Shown here piece after piece: positions 26,753-35,756 of a stretch of 64,000 bases of DNA. The translations under genes and the position numbers were made by a program. Numbering within the stretch: the first letter of the stretch is position 1; each line of letters opens with the position of its first letter. The notes beneath the pieces are model-generated. The model was not told where the DNA came from, searched no databases, and saw only the letters and a program-made list of their open reading frames with translations. Source of the DNA: an uncultured Lachnospiraceae bacterium (GTDB taxonomy: Bacteria; Bacillota; Clostridia; Lachnospirales; Lachnospiraceae); assembly GCA_934418125.1 (NCBI GenBank), contig CAKRWT010000009.1, forward strand, positions 1 to 64,000, written 5' to 3'.

Positions 26753-26857
26753 CTTCATGGGAAATTGCTCGTATGTGGTGGAACGCCAACAGGAATTTTT
26801 GAAGAAAATTCTTGCAAGTCTGCTCGCCGGAGCAGACTTTTTACTTCATGGGAAATT
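26748..26857 (+). repeat. 19-bp direct repeat after each of two terminators
   Basis: The 19-nt sequence TTTTACTTCATGGGAAATT occurs at 26,748-26,766 and again at 26,839-26,857, each copy beginning in the T-run of a terminator hairpin. Between the copies is a smaller hairpin (GAATTTT / AAAATTC). A duplication of the terminator end is the simplest origin. Confidence 0.8.
26816..26843 (+). terminator. second tandem terminator upstream of dapA
   Basis: Stem AGTCTGCTC / GAGCAGACT with loop GCCG and a T-run, 64 nt after the riboswitch terminator and 89 nt before dapA. Transcripts that escape the first terminator meet this one too. Confidence 0.8.
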
Positions 26858-26931
26858 CCTGTGGAGTAAAAAGATAGATGCGTATATTTATTTTGAAAAC
26901 GATAAATTTATATCTTACAGGAGGAAGAGTT

Positions 26932-27816
26932 ATGGCTATTTTTAAGGGAGCAGGTGTAGCAATCGTAACACCTTTTCATGAGGATGGGACGGTTAATTAT
27001 GAGAAATTTGCACAGTTAATCGAGGAGCAGATTGCCGGAGGAACGGATGCGATTATCGTTTGCGGAACGACAGGAGAATCCTCCACATTAACCCATGAAG
27101 AACACCTGGATGTGATTAAATACTGTGTGGAAAAGGTAAACGGCAGAATTCCGGTTGTGGCAGGTACTGGCTCCAACTGTACGGAGACAGCCATTTATCT
27201 TTCTACCGAAGCAGAGAAATATGGGGTAGATGGATTGCTGGTAGTGACTCCTTATTATAACAAAGCAACCCAGAACGGATTATTTGCACATTTCAAAGCG
27301 GTTGCAGATGCTGTAAAGGTGCCGATTATTTTATACAATGTACCAAGCAGAACCGGCTGTAATATCCAGCCTCAGACAGCAGCAAGATTGTGTACCGAAG
27401 TGAGCAATATCGTGGGAATCAAAGAAGCAAGCGGCAATATTTCCCAGGTGGCCAAGCTGATGTCCTTAGCAGGGGATAAGATTGATTTATATTCCGGAAA
27501 TGATGACCAGATTGTGCCATTACTTTCTTTAGGCGGCAAGGGTGTAATCTCCGTATTGTCTAACGTAGCACCGAAGCAGACACATGATATCTGCCAGAAA
27601 TTCTTTGATGGAGACGTGGCGGGCAGCGCAGCGGAACAGCTTCGTGCCATCGAACTGATTGATGCTTTATTCTGTGAGGTTAATCCAATTCCCGTGAAGA
27701 CTGCGCTTAACCTGATGGGCAAGGAAGTAGGAACGCTTCATATGCCGTTAAGTCCGATGGAGCCACAGAATGTAGAAAAGTTAGAGAAAGCAATGAAAGA
27801 GTACGGCATTTTATAA
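26932..27816 (+). CDS. dapA: 4-hydroxy-tetrahydrodipicolinate synthase DapA
   Basis: A 294-residue class I aldolase condensing pyruvate with aspartate semialdehyde in the lysine/diaminopimelate pathway. Motifs are GTTGESSTL, the Tyr of LYNVPSRTG and the Schiff-base Lys of GIKEASGN. ATG 26,932 has AGGAGG 8 nt upstream. It is the first gene of the lysine-riboswitch operon, with dapB next. Confidence 0.96.
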   Translation: MAIFKGAGVAIVTPFHEDGTVNYEKFAQLIEEQIAGGTDAIIVCGTTGESSTLTHEEHLDVIKYCVEKVNGRIPVVAGTGSNCTETAIYLSTEAEKYGVDGLLVVTPYYNKATQNGLFAHFKAVADAVKVPIILYNVPSRTGCNIQPQTAARLCTEVSNIVGIKEASGNISQVAKLMSLAGDKIDLYSGNDDQIVPLLSLGGKGVISVLSNVAPKQTHDICQKFFDGDVAGSAAEQLRAIELIDALFCEVNPIPVKTALNLMGKEVGTLHMPLSPMEPQNVEKLEKAMKEYGIL

Positions 27817-27853
27817 TGTTGAATGGAAATAGACAACAGAAATGAGGATTAAA

Positions 27854-28609
27854 ATGATAAAAGTGATTATGCATGGCTGCAATGGTAAGATGGGACAGAT
27901 GATATCCGGTCTGATTGCAGCAGATGAAGAGATAGAGTTAGTAGCAGGAATCGATGCGTATGATGAGGGAAAGAACCCTTATCCGGTTTTTAAAAATATT
28001 AAGGAATGTGATGTGGCGGCAGATGCCATTATTGACTTTTCCACCGCATCAGCAGTGAATGGCCTGTTAGATTACTGCGTGGAGAAAAAGCTGCCGGCAG
28101 TTGTCTGTACTACAGGTCTTTCCGAGGAACAGATTGTGACATTAAAAGAGGCTTCTAAAAAGGTTGCTATCCTGAAATCAGCCAATATGTCTCTTGGTAT
28201 CAATATGCTGTTAAAGCTGTTAAAAGATGCGACTGCTGTTCTGGCACCAGCAGGATTTGATATTGAAATCGTAGAAAAGCATCATAACCAGAAGCTGGAT
28301 GCACCAAGCGGCACGGCACTGGCCCTGGCAGATTCTATCAACGAAGAATTGGATAACTCCTATCGGTATGTCTATGACAGAAGTCAGATAAGAGAGAAGA
28401 GAAGCCAGAAGGAAATCGGAATCAGTGCAGTCAGAGGCGGCACCATTGTAGGTGACCATGATGTTATCTTTGCAGGCGCAGACGAAGTAATTACTTTTTC
28501 CCACAGAGCTTATTCCAAGGCTGTGTTTGGAAAGGGTGCGATTCAGGCAGCTAAGTTCCTGGCAGGGAAACCTGCCGGTCTGTATGATATGAGTGATGTT
28601 ATCGGTTAG
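27854..28609 (+). CDS. dapB: 4-hydroxy-tetrahydrodipicolinate reductase DapB
   Basis: A 251-residue NAD(P)H-dependent reductase acting after DapA. It has the Rossmann motif GCNGKMG near the N-terminus and the catalytic/substrate motif EKHHNQKLDAPSGTAL. ATG 27,854 (GAGG upstream) is preferred to 27,842. It follows dapA by 37 nt and should share the riboswitch. Confidence 0.96.
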   Translation: MIKVIMHGCNGKMGQMISGLIAADEEIELVAGIDAYDEGKNPYPVFKNIKECDVAADAIIDFSTASAVNGLLDYCVEKKLPAVVCTTGLSEEQIVTLKEASKKVAILKSANMSLGINMLLKLLKDATAVLAPAGFDIEIVEKHHNQKLDAPSGTALALADSINEELDNSYRYVYDRSQIREKRSQKEIGISAVRGGTIVGDHDVIFAGADEVITFSHRAYSKAVFGKGAIQAAKFLAGKPAGLYDMSDVIG

Positions 28610-28646
28610 AAAACAGAGCAGGAAAGAAGAAATACAGGGGGATTAC

Positions 28647-30611
28647 ATGGAGGAATTAGAATTAAAATACTTAAAGAGCCTGTCCAAGCAGTATCCAACG
28701 ATTGCAGCGGCATCTACGGAAATCATCAATTTACAGGCAATCTTGAATCTGCCGAAGGGAACAGAGCACTTTATGACCGATATCCACGGAGAATATGAGC
28801 AGTTTAACCATATTCTGAAAAATGGCTCCGGCTCTGTCAGAAGAACGATTGATGAGGAATTTGGCAATACATTAAGTATCCGGGATAAAAAAAGTCTGGC
28901 AACGTTAATCTATTATCCGGAAGAGAAGCTGGATATTGTGCTGCAGGAGGAAGATGAGAATTCCATTGAGGACTGGTATAAGATTACCCTGCACCGGCTG
29001 GTGCAGATTACGAAGCGGGTATCTTCCAAATATACCCGTTCCAAAGTAAGAAAGGCATTGCCGAAGGATTTCTCCTACATCATTGAAGAGTTGATTACAG
29101 AAAAGGCAGAAATCCAGGATAAAGAGGCATATTATAACGAGATTATCCATACCATTATCCGAATTGGCAGGGCACCGGAATTTATCATTGCCATCAGCAA
29201 CCTGATTCAGAGACTGGTTATTGATCACCTGCACATCGTAGGAGATATTTATGACAGAGGACCTGGTCCCCATGTAATTCTGGATACGCTGTGCAAATAC
29301 CATTCGGTGGATGTACAGTGGGGAAATCATGATATTGTCTGGATGGGAGCCGCCAGCGGTCATCTCGCCTGTATTGCCAATGTAGTAAGAATGTCCGCGC
29401 GATATGGCAATCTGGATACGCTGGAAGAAGGATATGGTATCAATCTGATTCCCCTTGCGACCTTCGCGCTGGATACATACAAGGACATCAACTGTGATGC
29501 CTTTGCCATTAAATTTAATACCGACTATGACACGAAAGATTTGAGTCTGGATATGAAGATGCATAAAGCCATTGCTGTTATTCAGTTTAAGCTGGAGGGA
29601 CAGCTTATTATGCGCAGACCGGAATTCCAGATGCAGGACCGCCTGTTACTGGAGCATATTGATTATGACAAAAAGGCACTGGTAATTGACGGGGTATCCT
29701 ATGCCATGAAGGATGTAGATTTCCCCACCATTAACAAGGAACGTCCGTATGAACTGACGAAGGAAGAGGAACAGGTAATGGAACGTCTTCGCCAGGCATT
29801 TGTAAAATGTGAGAAGCTGCAGAAGCATGTGCGCTTTCTGTTTTCCAAAGGCGGATTGTATAAGGTTCATAACTCCAACCTGCTGTACCATGGCTGTGTA
29901 CCCATGGACGAGGAAGGGAACTTTAATAAAGTCAATGTCTATGGGGAAGAATACAGTGGCAAGGAATTGTATGATGTGTTAGAACATTATGCAAGAAAGG
30001 GATATTATGCCCATAACAATTTGCAGGAGAAATTAAAAGGACAGGACATTATCTGGTATATCTGGGCAGGACCTAATTCTCCGGTTTTTGGAAAAGATAA
30101 AATGGCAACCTTTGAGCGTTATTTCCTGGAGGATAAGGAAACCCATAAAGAGACCAAAAATGCTTATTACAGGCTGCTTGACAACGAAGAAGTCATTAAC
30201 CGGATCCTGAGGGAGTTTGGTTTGGATGAAGTCCATTCACACATTGTAAATGGGCATGTACCGGTAGAACGTAAAAAGGGCGAGTCACCAATTAAATGTG
30301 GTGGGAAGCTGTTAGTGATTGATGGTGGTTTCTCCAAGGCATATCAGGATAAGACGGGAATTGCAGGCTATACCTTAGTGGTAAATTCCTATGGTATGCG
30401 TCTGGTTGCCCATGAGCCATTTGAATCCACGGAATCGGCAATCATCCATGAATCGGATATTTTCTCAGATTCTATTATTCTGGAAACCAGCACCATGCGC
30501 CAGAAGATTGCAGATACGGATATCGGTACGGAACTGAGGGAGAGTATCCATCAATTGGAAGAATTACTGCAGGCATATCGAGATGGTATTATTATTGAAA
30601 AAGATGTATAG
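28647..30611 (+). CDS. fbp: class III fructose-1,6-bisphosphatase
   Basis: A 654-residue gluconeogenic phosphatase of the Firmicutes-type class III, which has a calcineurin-like metallophosphoesterase core: DIHGEY, GDIYDRGPGPH and WGNHDIVWMGAASG. The start is ATG 28,647 with GGGGG upstream. Family length is normal. It lies 37 nt after dapB, and a terminator follows at 30,690, so it may be the last gene of the dap transcript. Confidence 0.95.
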   Translation: MEELELKYLKSLSKQYPTIAAASTEIINLQAILNLPKGTEHFMTDIHGEYEQFNHILKNGSGSVRRTIDEEFGNTLSIRDKKSLATLIYYPEEKLDIVLQEEDENSIEDWYKITLHRLVQITKRVSSKYTRSKVRKALPKDFSYIIEELITEKAEIQDKEAYYNEIIHTIIRIGRAPEFIIAISNLIQRLVIDHLHIVGDIYDRGPGPHVILDTLCKYHSVDVQWGNHDIVWMGAASGHLACIANVVRMSARYGNLDTLEEGYGINLIPLATFALDTYKDINCDAFAIKFNTDYDTKDLSLDMKMHKAIAVIQFKLEGQLIMRRPEFQMQDRLLLEHIDYDKKALVIDGVSYAMKDVDFPTINKERPYELTKEEEQVMERLRQAFVKCEKLQKHVRFLFSKGGLYKVHNSNLLYHGCVPMDEEGNFNKVNVYGEEYSGKELYDVLEHYARKGYYAHNNLQEKLKGQDIIWYIWAGPNSPVFGKDKMATFERYFLEDKETHKETKNAYYRLLDNEEVINRILREFGLDEVHSHIVNGHVPVERKKGESPIKCGGKLLVIDGGFSKAYQDKTGIAGYTLVVNSYGMRLVAHEPFESTESAIIHESDIFSDSIILETSTMRQKIADTDIGTELRESIHQLEELLQAYRDGIIIEKDV

Positions 30612-30689
30612 AAAGATTGCAATAGTGCAATAGATAGCAGGATAGAAACAGAAAGATATAAAAGGATAGAATTAGGAAGATATAACCAG

Positions 30690-30717
30690 AAGGGCTGCTT
30701 TACCGCAGCCCTTTTGT
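30690..30717 (+). terminator. terminator after fbp
   Basis: GGGCTGC / GCAGCCC stem with a 6-nt loop followed by TTTTGT. Confidence 0.85.
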
Positions 30718-30743
30718 CTGTAGATTCTGTTGATTGCGATTAT

Positions 30744-31175
30744 TTATCGGGTATGGGAACCGGTAACATCATCTACTGCGTTTTCGATTCCATCTGCGGC
30801 GTCATCAATGACATCGGCAGCCGCATTTCCAACATCTCCTATGGCTTCCCCGGCATCATTTAAGAGGGAACCATTTTCATCATAATCGCCTGCAGTTACG
30901 TCATTAACCTTGTTATCATCCTCTGTACCCTCCATTATATCATTGTCATTTGTGTTATTTGCGGCACCATTTGTGGTATTGCCGGTAGTGTTATTTGTAG
31001 TATTGTTCGTGTTGCCATTGATACCTGTACCATTGTCTGTTCCGGTAGTACCATTGTCTGTGGCAGTGGCATTATTGCCTTTGTTTGCGGTATTGTTGGT
31101 ATTTCCACAGGCAACCATCATAGACATAGACAGAACCATAAGGGAAATAAATAATAAGGTTCTTATTTTTTTCAT
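30744..31175 (-). CDS. asparagine/threonine/glycine-rich lipoprotein
   Basis: A 143-residue predicted lipoprotein with signal peptide and lipobox MVAC (C23). The next 55 residues are almost only N, T, G and A (units such as TNNT and GNTTNG), and the rest is acidic with DAA/DVG units. There is no enzymatic motif. AGGAG precedes the start. It is likely a surface-exposed spacer or stress-type lipoprotein of unknown role. Confidence 0.75.
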   Translation of the reverse strand: MKKIRTLLFISLMVLSMSMMVACGNTNNTANKGNNATATDNGTTGTDNGTGINGNTNNTTNNTTGNTTNGAANNTNDNDIMEGTEDDNKVNDVTAGDYDENGSLLNDAGEAIGDVGNAAADVIDDAADGIENAVDDVTGSHTR

Positions 31176-31354
31176 ATTTTCACTCCTTTACCTGAATTAG
31201 TAGTCTCAAACAGAATGTTTGGTAAACTTCCTGTTCTTGTGTTATTATCTCTAATAGAGGATTATTTATTCTAAAACAGATGTAGTCTTGGAATTTTCCA
31301 AAGGATTCTTTTACGAAAACTCTGAGAATACATACAGGCAATTTGGAGGTAAAG

Positions 31355-32131
31355 ATGGAGTTTCGTCCCTGTATTGATATTCATAATGGAAGTGTAAAGC
31401 AGATTGTTGGAAGCAGTTTGTGTGACCTGGGCGACCAGGTGAAGGAGAACTTTGTGGCAAAGCAGGATGCAGCTTTTTTTGCCAGATTATACAAGGAATA
31501 TGGAATTCAAAATGGACATATCATATTATTAAATCCGGTAAGTTCCCCATCTTATGAAGCTACAAAGCACCAGGCAATACTGGCATTACAGGAATATCCG
31601 GGTGGTTTACAGGTAGGCGGTGGTATTACACCGGAGAATGCAGAAGACTTTCTGGAGGCGGGTGCAAGCCATGTAATAGTGACCTCTTATGTATTTCAAA
31701 ATGGACAGATACAGTATGATAAACTAAAAAAACTGGTTCATCAGGTAGGAAAGGAAAGACTGGTGCTTGATTTGAGTGCCAGAAGCAGAGAAGGCCGTTA
31801 CTATATTGTAACCGATAGATGGCAGAAATATACGCAGGTGGAACTGACAGCGCAAACGTTAGACGAGCTGGCTGGTTATTGCGATGAATTTCTCATTCAT
31901 GCGGTAGATGTGGAAGGAAAAGCAAATGGTATTGAACAGCCGTTAGCAAAGCGGTTAGGGGACTGGGGAAAGATTCCGGTTACCTACGCCGGTGGGGTAC
32001 ATAATTTTGAGGATTTACAATTATTAAAAGAACTGGGACAAGGCAGGGTACATGTAACCATTGGCAGTGCACTGGATTTATTTGGCGGCAGCATGAAGAT
32101 GGAAGAGGTACTTGCTTATATCAGAAAATGA
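31355..32131 (+). CDS. hisA: phosphoribosylformimino-5-aminoimidazole carboxamide ribotide isomerase, HIS6-type
   Basis: A 258-residue TIM-barrel protein that starts FRPCIDIHNGSVKQIVGSSL, a pattern of the eukaryotic HIS6-like branch of HisA. It keeps LQVGGGITPENA, the Asp in VLDLSAR and TYAGGVHNFEDL, which bind the two phosphates and act in catalysis. It would convert ProFAR to PRFAR in histidine synthesis. Start at ATG 31,355 with GGAGG 5 nt upstream; a TTG at 31,343 overlaps that site and is rejected. No other his genes are adjacent. Confidence 0.88.
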   Translation: MEFRPCIDIHNGSVKQIVGSSLCDLGDQVKENFVAKQDAAFFARLYKEYGIQNGHIILLNPVSSPSYEATKHQAILALQEYPGGLQVGGGITPENAEDFLEAGASHVIVTSYVFQNGQIQYDKLKKLVHQVGKERLVLDLSARSREGRYYIVTDRWQKYTQVELTAQTLDELAGYCDEFLIHAVDVEGKANGIEQPLAKRLGDWGKIPVTYAGGVHNFEDLQLLKELGQGRVHVTIGSALDLFGGSMKMEEVLAYIRK

Positions 32132-32147
32132 AAGAGAGATACACAAA

Positions 32148-32181
32148 AAAAGAACCTATCATCTGACAGGTTCTTTTTCTA
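32148..32181 (+). terminator. terminator after the hisA-like gene
   Basis: AGAACCTATC / GACAGGTTCT stem preceded by AAAAAA and followed by TTTTTCT. Confidence 0.8.
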
Positions 32182-32283
32182 ATCCGTTATGACAATACTG
32201 CAAATTCTAAATAAAAATTATCATTTATATTTAAGAACAGGCACATCGTGATACTGATTATGGTGTTATAAGCTGTATGTTTC

Positions 32284-32484
32284 TTATAACTTTGTAACGT
32301 TTACGGCCTGAGGTCCTTTTTCGCCATTAACTACTTCAAACTCAACAGCTGCGCCCTCTTCGAGAGACTTGAAGCCTTCCATGTTAAGTCCTGAGTAATG
32401 AACGAAAACATCGTTACCCTGCTCATCAGAGATGAAGCCGTAACCTTTTTGGTTGTTGAACCATTTAACTGTACCTTTGTTCAT
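32284..32484 (-). CDS. cspA: cold-shock protein CspA family
   Basis: A 66-residue OB-fold nucleic-acid chaperone with RNP1 KGYGFI (13-18) and RNP2 VFVH (26-29). It binds single-stranded RNA and DNA and melts RNA structure, notably in the cold. A strong site (GGAGGT on the minus strand) precedes the start. The 32,182-32,283 segment shows no other gene. Confidence 0.96.
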   Translation of the reverse strand: MNKGTVKWFNNQKGYGFISDEQGNDVFVHYSGLNMEGFKSLEEGAAVEFEVVNGEKGPQAVNVTKL

Positions 32485-32606
32485 CGTAATACCTCCAAAA
32501 AATTTAAAAAATACGTTGATTTATCAACATCCATAGAATAGCACATGTCCCTCTAAAAGTAAAGTATAGATTTGTAAGTGTTACCATCATTTTCCAAAGA
32601 TATCTC

Positions 32607-32635
32607 TTGTAGAGAAAAAGGGGCTATGCTATAGT
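32607..32635 (+). promoter_or_regulatory. promoter of the niaR-like gene
   Basis: TTGTAG (32,607-32,612), a 17-nt spacer and TATAGT (32,630-32,635), 24 nt before the start codon. Confidence 0.5.
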
Positions 32636-32659
32636 GAAAAGAAGAAAAACGGAGCGTTT

Positions 32660-33184
32660 ATGGGTATGAATGGTGAAAGTAGAAGACAGAAAATTATCGC
32701 TATGCTGGGACAGGAAAAAGAGCCTGTTTCTGGAGAAACAATAGCAAAAAAAATGGGAGTCAGCAGGCAGGTTATCGTACAGGATATTGCCTTGCTGCGT
32801 ACAGCATATCCTAACATATTTGCCACGAACAGAGGGTATCTGCTCTATCAGGAGCCGCAGGATAAGACACTCTGCGAACGGGTCATTAAGGTAAGACATG
32901 GCAAGAAGGATATTATCCGGGAACTGGATACGATTGTAGATGCCGGTGGACAGATTGTTGATGTTATGGTAGAGCATGAAATCTATGGAAGGCTGGTGGG
33001 AAAACTGCTTATCAGTAACCGGGCGGAGGTAAGGGAGTTTGCCGAGAAGGTAGAAAGAAACCAGACAAAGCCTCTGACAGAACTGACTAAGGGAGTACAC
33101 TTTCATACAATCCGGGCAAAGAACGAAGAAATTCTGGACCGGATAGAAGCAGAATTGCGTCAGGCGGGATTTCTATGTGAGTAG
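32660..33184 (+). CDS. niaR: niacin-responsive repressor NiaR (HTH_11 + 3H domain)
   Basis: A 174-residue regulator with an N-terminal winged helix (RQKIIAMLGQEKEPVSGETIAKKMGVS) and a C-terminal 3H domain with His-containing segments (RHGKKDII, VEHEIYGRL, GVHFHTIRA) that bind metal and nicotinate. In Firmicutes NiaR represses NAD biosynthesis and niacin transport. No nad gene is adjacent. Confidence 0.9.
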   Translation: MGMNGESRRQKIIAMLGQEKEPVSGETIAKKMGVSRQVIVQDIALLRTAYPNIFATNRGYLLYQEPQDKTLCERVIKVRHGKKDIIRELDTIVDAGGQIVDVMVEHEIYGRLVGKLLISNRAEVREFAEKVERNQTKPLTELTKGVHFHTIRAKNEEILDRIEAELRQAGFLCE

Positions 33185-33238
33185 TTGTGCTTAGCTGGTA
33201 AATTATGGTATACTATAGAACAAGGTAGGTGATTTTTT

Positions 33239-33961
33239 TTGAGCGAAACAGAAGGCAAGAAGAGAAAACGTAAATTTAACTACGCCCTGATGCTTTTCAT
33301 TGACTCTAAAGATGGTAGGATAAAACAGATGGGAATTGGTCCCACAGTCATAGAATCCCTGGCAATTATTGGTCTGGCAGTTGTAGTGATTTTGGCTATT
33401 ATATGTTACCGGGAAGGAGAAAAAATAGATTCTTTAGAAGCCCGGAATGATACCCAGACGCAGACAATAGCACAGTTAGAAGAAGAAAATGCAGATTTAG
33501 TGGCACTGCGGGAAGAACTGACAGAAAAAGTAACGATTTTAAGTGATACGATTAACCAGAAGGTAGAGGAAGAGGAAGCCAAAGAAGAAGCAGAAGCGCA
33601 GGCACACATGCCGGTTGGATTCCCAATGTCTTCGTCAGCCTCTTTAGAAGAGGCGGAAGGGGAGAACCCGATGGTTAAGCTGACCGGTTCAGAAGGCAAT
33701 AGTATTATTGCTTCCGGTGATGGTACGATTATTTCCATTGCAACCGATACAACCTATAACCAGTGCATTAAGATAGACCATGGAAATGGTTATGTAAGTA
33801 TTTACCGGAATAATGGAGACGCTATGGTAAAAGAAGGCGATGAAGTGGTAAGAGGTGCGATTCTGTTTGTGATTGGGGAAGAGAACACAGAGCTTGGATA
33901 TCAGATTACTTATGATGATAAGTACATTAATCCGATGGAACTGATTAATATTGATGGTTAA
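33239..33961 (+). CDS. membrane-anchored LytM/M23-like protein lacking zinc ligands
   Basis: A 240-residue protein read from TTG 33,239 (AGGTGAT upstream). There is no better start. A basic N-terminus precedes a membrane helix (about 38-58), a coiled coil (60-120) and a LytM-like beta-domain (150-240) with IIASGDGTIISI, KIDHGNGYVSIYRNNG and the VKEGDEVVRGAILFVIG strand. Active M23 peptidases have HxxxD and HxH; here the last motif reads YRNN and the first is absent. It resembles the SpoIIQ type of non-catalytic LytM protein, so a structural or partner-binding role is likely. Confidence 0.8.
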   Translation: MSETEGKKRKRKFNYALMLFIDSKDGRIKQMGIGPTVIESLAIIGLAVVVILAIICYREGEKIDSLEARNDTQTQTIAQLEEENADLVALREELTEKVTILSDTINQKVEEEEAKEEAEAQAHMPVGFPMSSSASLEEAEGENPMVKLTGSEGNSIIASGDGTIISIATDTTYNQCIKIDHGNGYVSIYRNNGDAMVKEGDEVVRGAILFVIGEENTELGYQITYDDKYINPMELINIDG

Positions 33962-33976
33962 AAAGAATATCTGAAA

Positions 33977-34030
33977 AAACTGCACTTCTGATATCATAAA
34001 AACATTTCAGAAGTGCAGTTTCTTTTTATT
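33977..34030. terminator. bidirectional terminator between convergent genes
   Basis: ACTGCACTTCTGA / TCAGAAGTGCAGT perfect 13-bp inverted repeat, A-run to the left and TTTCTTTTTATTT to the right. Confidence 0.85.
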
Positions 34031-34316
34031 TAAGATTAAGACGTTCAAATACCATTTCGTATCCATCATTCCCATATGTTAAGGAACGATTGACACGGCT
34101 GATAGTAGCGGTGGAAGCACCGGTTTTTTCAGCAATTTCAAGATAAGTCTTATGAGCCTTTAACATGGAGGCTACTTCAAATCTCTGGGACAGTGATAAT
34201 AATTCATTTACCGTACACAAATCTTCGAAGAAATTATAACACTCATCTTTATCTTTCAGACAAAGAATGGCATCAAATAAATGGTCTACGGCATCGGATT
34301 TTAATTTCTTATTCAT
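34026..34316 (-). CDS. yerC: YerC/YecD family TrpR-like regulator
   Basis: A 96-residue Trp-repressor-fold protein (LFDAILCLKDKDECYNFFEDLCT, RFEVASMLKAHKTYLEIAEKTGASTATISRVNRSL with the helix-turn-helix). Start at ATG 34,316 with AGGAGG upstream. Targets of this family are not established; it is usually a stand-alone gene in Firmicutes. Confidence 0.92.
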   Translation of the reverse strand: MNKKLKSDAVDHLFDAILCLKDKDECYNFFEDLCTVNELLSLSQRFEVASMLKAHKTYLEIAEKTGASTATISRVNRSLTYGNDGYEMVFERLNLK

Positions 34317-34454
34317 GGGAATCCTCCTGGAATTCTTACACAATACTTTCATACGTTAAAACTTTACTGTTTTCTCGTATGAATATAACATAACTGGCAG
34401 GATTTGTAAACAAGGAATCCTGCCAGATTTATTGACGACCATATTCTTGCAGGT

Positions 34455-35642
34455 TTATGCCTCTTTTGCGGAACATTTCATACGATTCAGAAGCAGGATG
34501 GACAAAACCAGTATGGCAGGGAAAATACAACCAATAAGAAGTCCTGCACGGAGGTTATCGTTTGCTTTCTGGGTAATGATACCAACCAGTCCAGGTCCGA
34601 TAGAACCGCCCAAATCACCAGCCATGGCGAGCAGGGCGAACATAGCAGTTCCCCCCAAAGGAATTTTCTGGGAAGAAATACTGATGGTGCCGGGCCACAT
34701 AATACCGACGGAGAAACCACAGGTAACACAGCCAATGAGCCCAATCATAGGATTGCCGGAAAGGGAGGCAGCAAGGTAACAGAAAAGGCAAAGGATACCG
34801 CAGCCAATCATATATTTTGTCAGGCTGATTTTCTCACCATACTTACCATAAATGGTCCGGCTGATACCCATCATAATAGCAAATAGGCAGGGACCTACCA
34901 GATCCCCCAGTGTTTTGGAAAGTCCCAGGGCAGACTCTGCATAAGCAGAAGCCCATTGTGCCATGGAAATTTCCGAAGCTCCGGCGCAGACCATCAGGAT
35001 AATGGAAATCCAGAACATGGGAAGCTGTAACAATCCACGGATGCCTAATCCTTCGCCTTCTTCTACGAGAGATTCAATCGGGCAGGTGGCGAAGTTATAA
35101 ACATTATAAATGGGAACGATTGCCCAAAGACAGGCAACCAGCCGCCAGCGTTCAATGCCGAATAAGGCAAAGAACAGAGTGGATAACAAAATGACTCCTA
35201 CGGAGCCCCAGCAGTAAAAGGAATGAAGCAGGCTCATGACCGATTCTTTATTGTCAAAAGGGCAGGCTTCTACAATCGGACTGCATAACACCTCAATCAG
35301 ACCACTGCCAAAGGCATAGATAATGACACTGATAAGAATACCGGTAAAGGGATCCGGCAGGATATTCGGCAGAAAAGCAAGTCCGATAAGGCCGGCTGCG
35401 GAAAAGATTTCCGAAGCCACGATACATTTCCGGTAACCAATACGATCTACTGTCTTGGCACACAGAATATCTACCACCAGCTGGGTAAAAAAGAAAGTGG
35501 TGGAAATCAGTGCAATTTTGCCCAGTGGAATCTGAAAGGTTTTGTGAAAGGTCAGAAATAACAAGGGGGCAAAGTTGGCTGCGATTGCCTGGGTAATAAA
35601 GCCCAGATAACAGGCAAGTACTGTCTTTTTATAATTTTTCAT
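34455..35642 (-). CDS. major facilitator superfamily transporter
   Basis: A 395-residue protein with about 12 membrane helices. It has an MFS-type loop (DRIGYRK) and resembles sugar-type permeases (FucP/hexose-like). Start at ATG 35,642 with GGAGG. It diverges from an AraC regulator 114 bp away, which suggests that regulator controls it. The substrate is unknown. Confidence 0.9.
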   Translation of the reverse strand: MKNYKKTVLACYLGFITQAIAANFAPLLFLTFHKTFQIPLGKIALISTTFFFTQLVVDILCAKTVDRIGYRKCIVASEIFSAAGLIGLAFLPNILPDPFTGILISVIIYAFGSGLIEVLCSPIVEACPFDNKESVMSLLHSFYCWGSVGVILLSTLFFALFGIERWRLVACLWAIVPIYNVYNFATCPIESLVEEGEGLGIRGLLQLPMFWISIILMVCAGASEISMAQWASAYAESALGLSKTLGDLVGPCLFAIMMGISRTIYGKYGEKISLTKYMIGCGILCLFCYLAASLSGNPMIGLIGCVTCGFSVGIMWPGTISISSQKIPLGGTAMFALLAMAGDLGGSIGPGLVGIITQKANDNLRAGLLIGCIFPAILVLSILLLNRMKCSAKEA

Positions 35643-35706
35643 AGTGTATTCCTCCAGATTTAGCAATAACTGTATTGAATTATATTGGATACTTTTAGAA
35701 AAATCA

Positions 35707-35736
35707 TTGTACTAACAGATATTTTTATTGTATTAT
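35707..35736 (+). promoter_or_regulatory. probable promoter of the AraC-type gene
   Basis: TTGTAC (35,707-35,712), an 18-nt spacer and TATTAT (35,731-35,736), 20 nt before the start codon. Confidence 0.45.
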
Positions 35737-35756
35737 CTGGTAAAAGGAGCGGAAAT

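Noticed and set aside
26709-26945. 78-codon frame through the lysine riboswitch platform
   Set aside because: It spans two terminators and ends in the dapA start; it has no ribosome-binding site and is explained by regulatory sequence.
30910-31200. 96-codon valine/leucine-rich plus-strand frame
   Set aside because: It is the reverse of the N/T/G-rich lipoprotein gene; its hydrophobic look is a by-product of that repeat.
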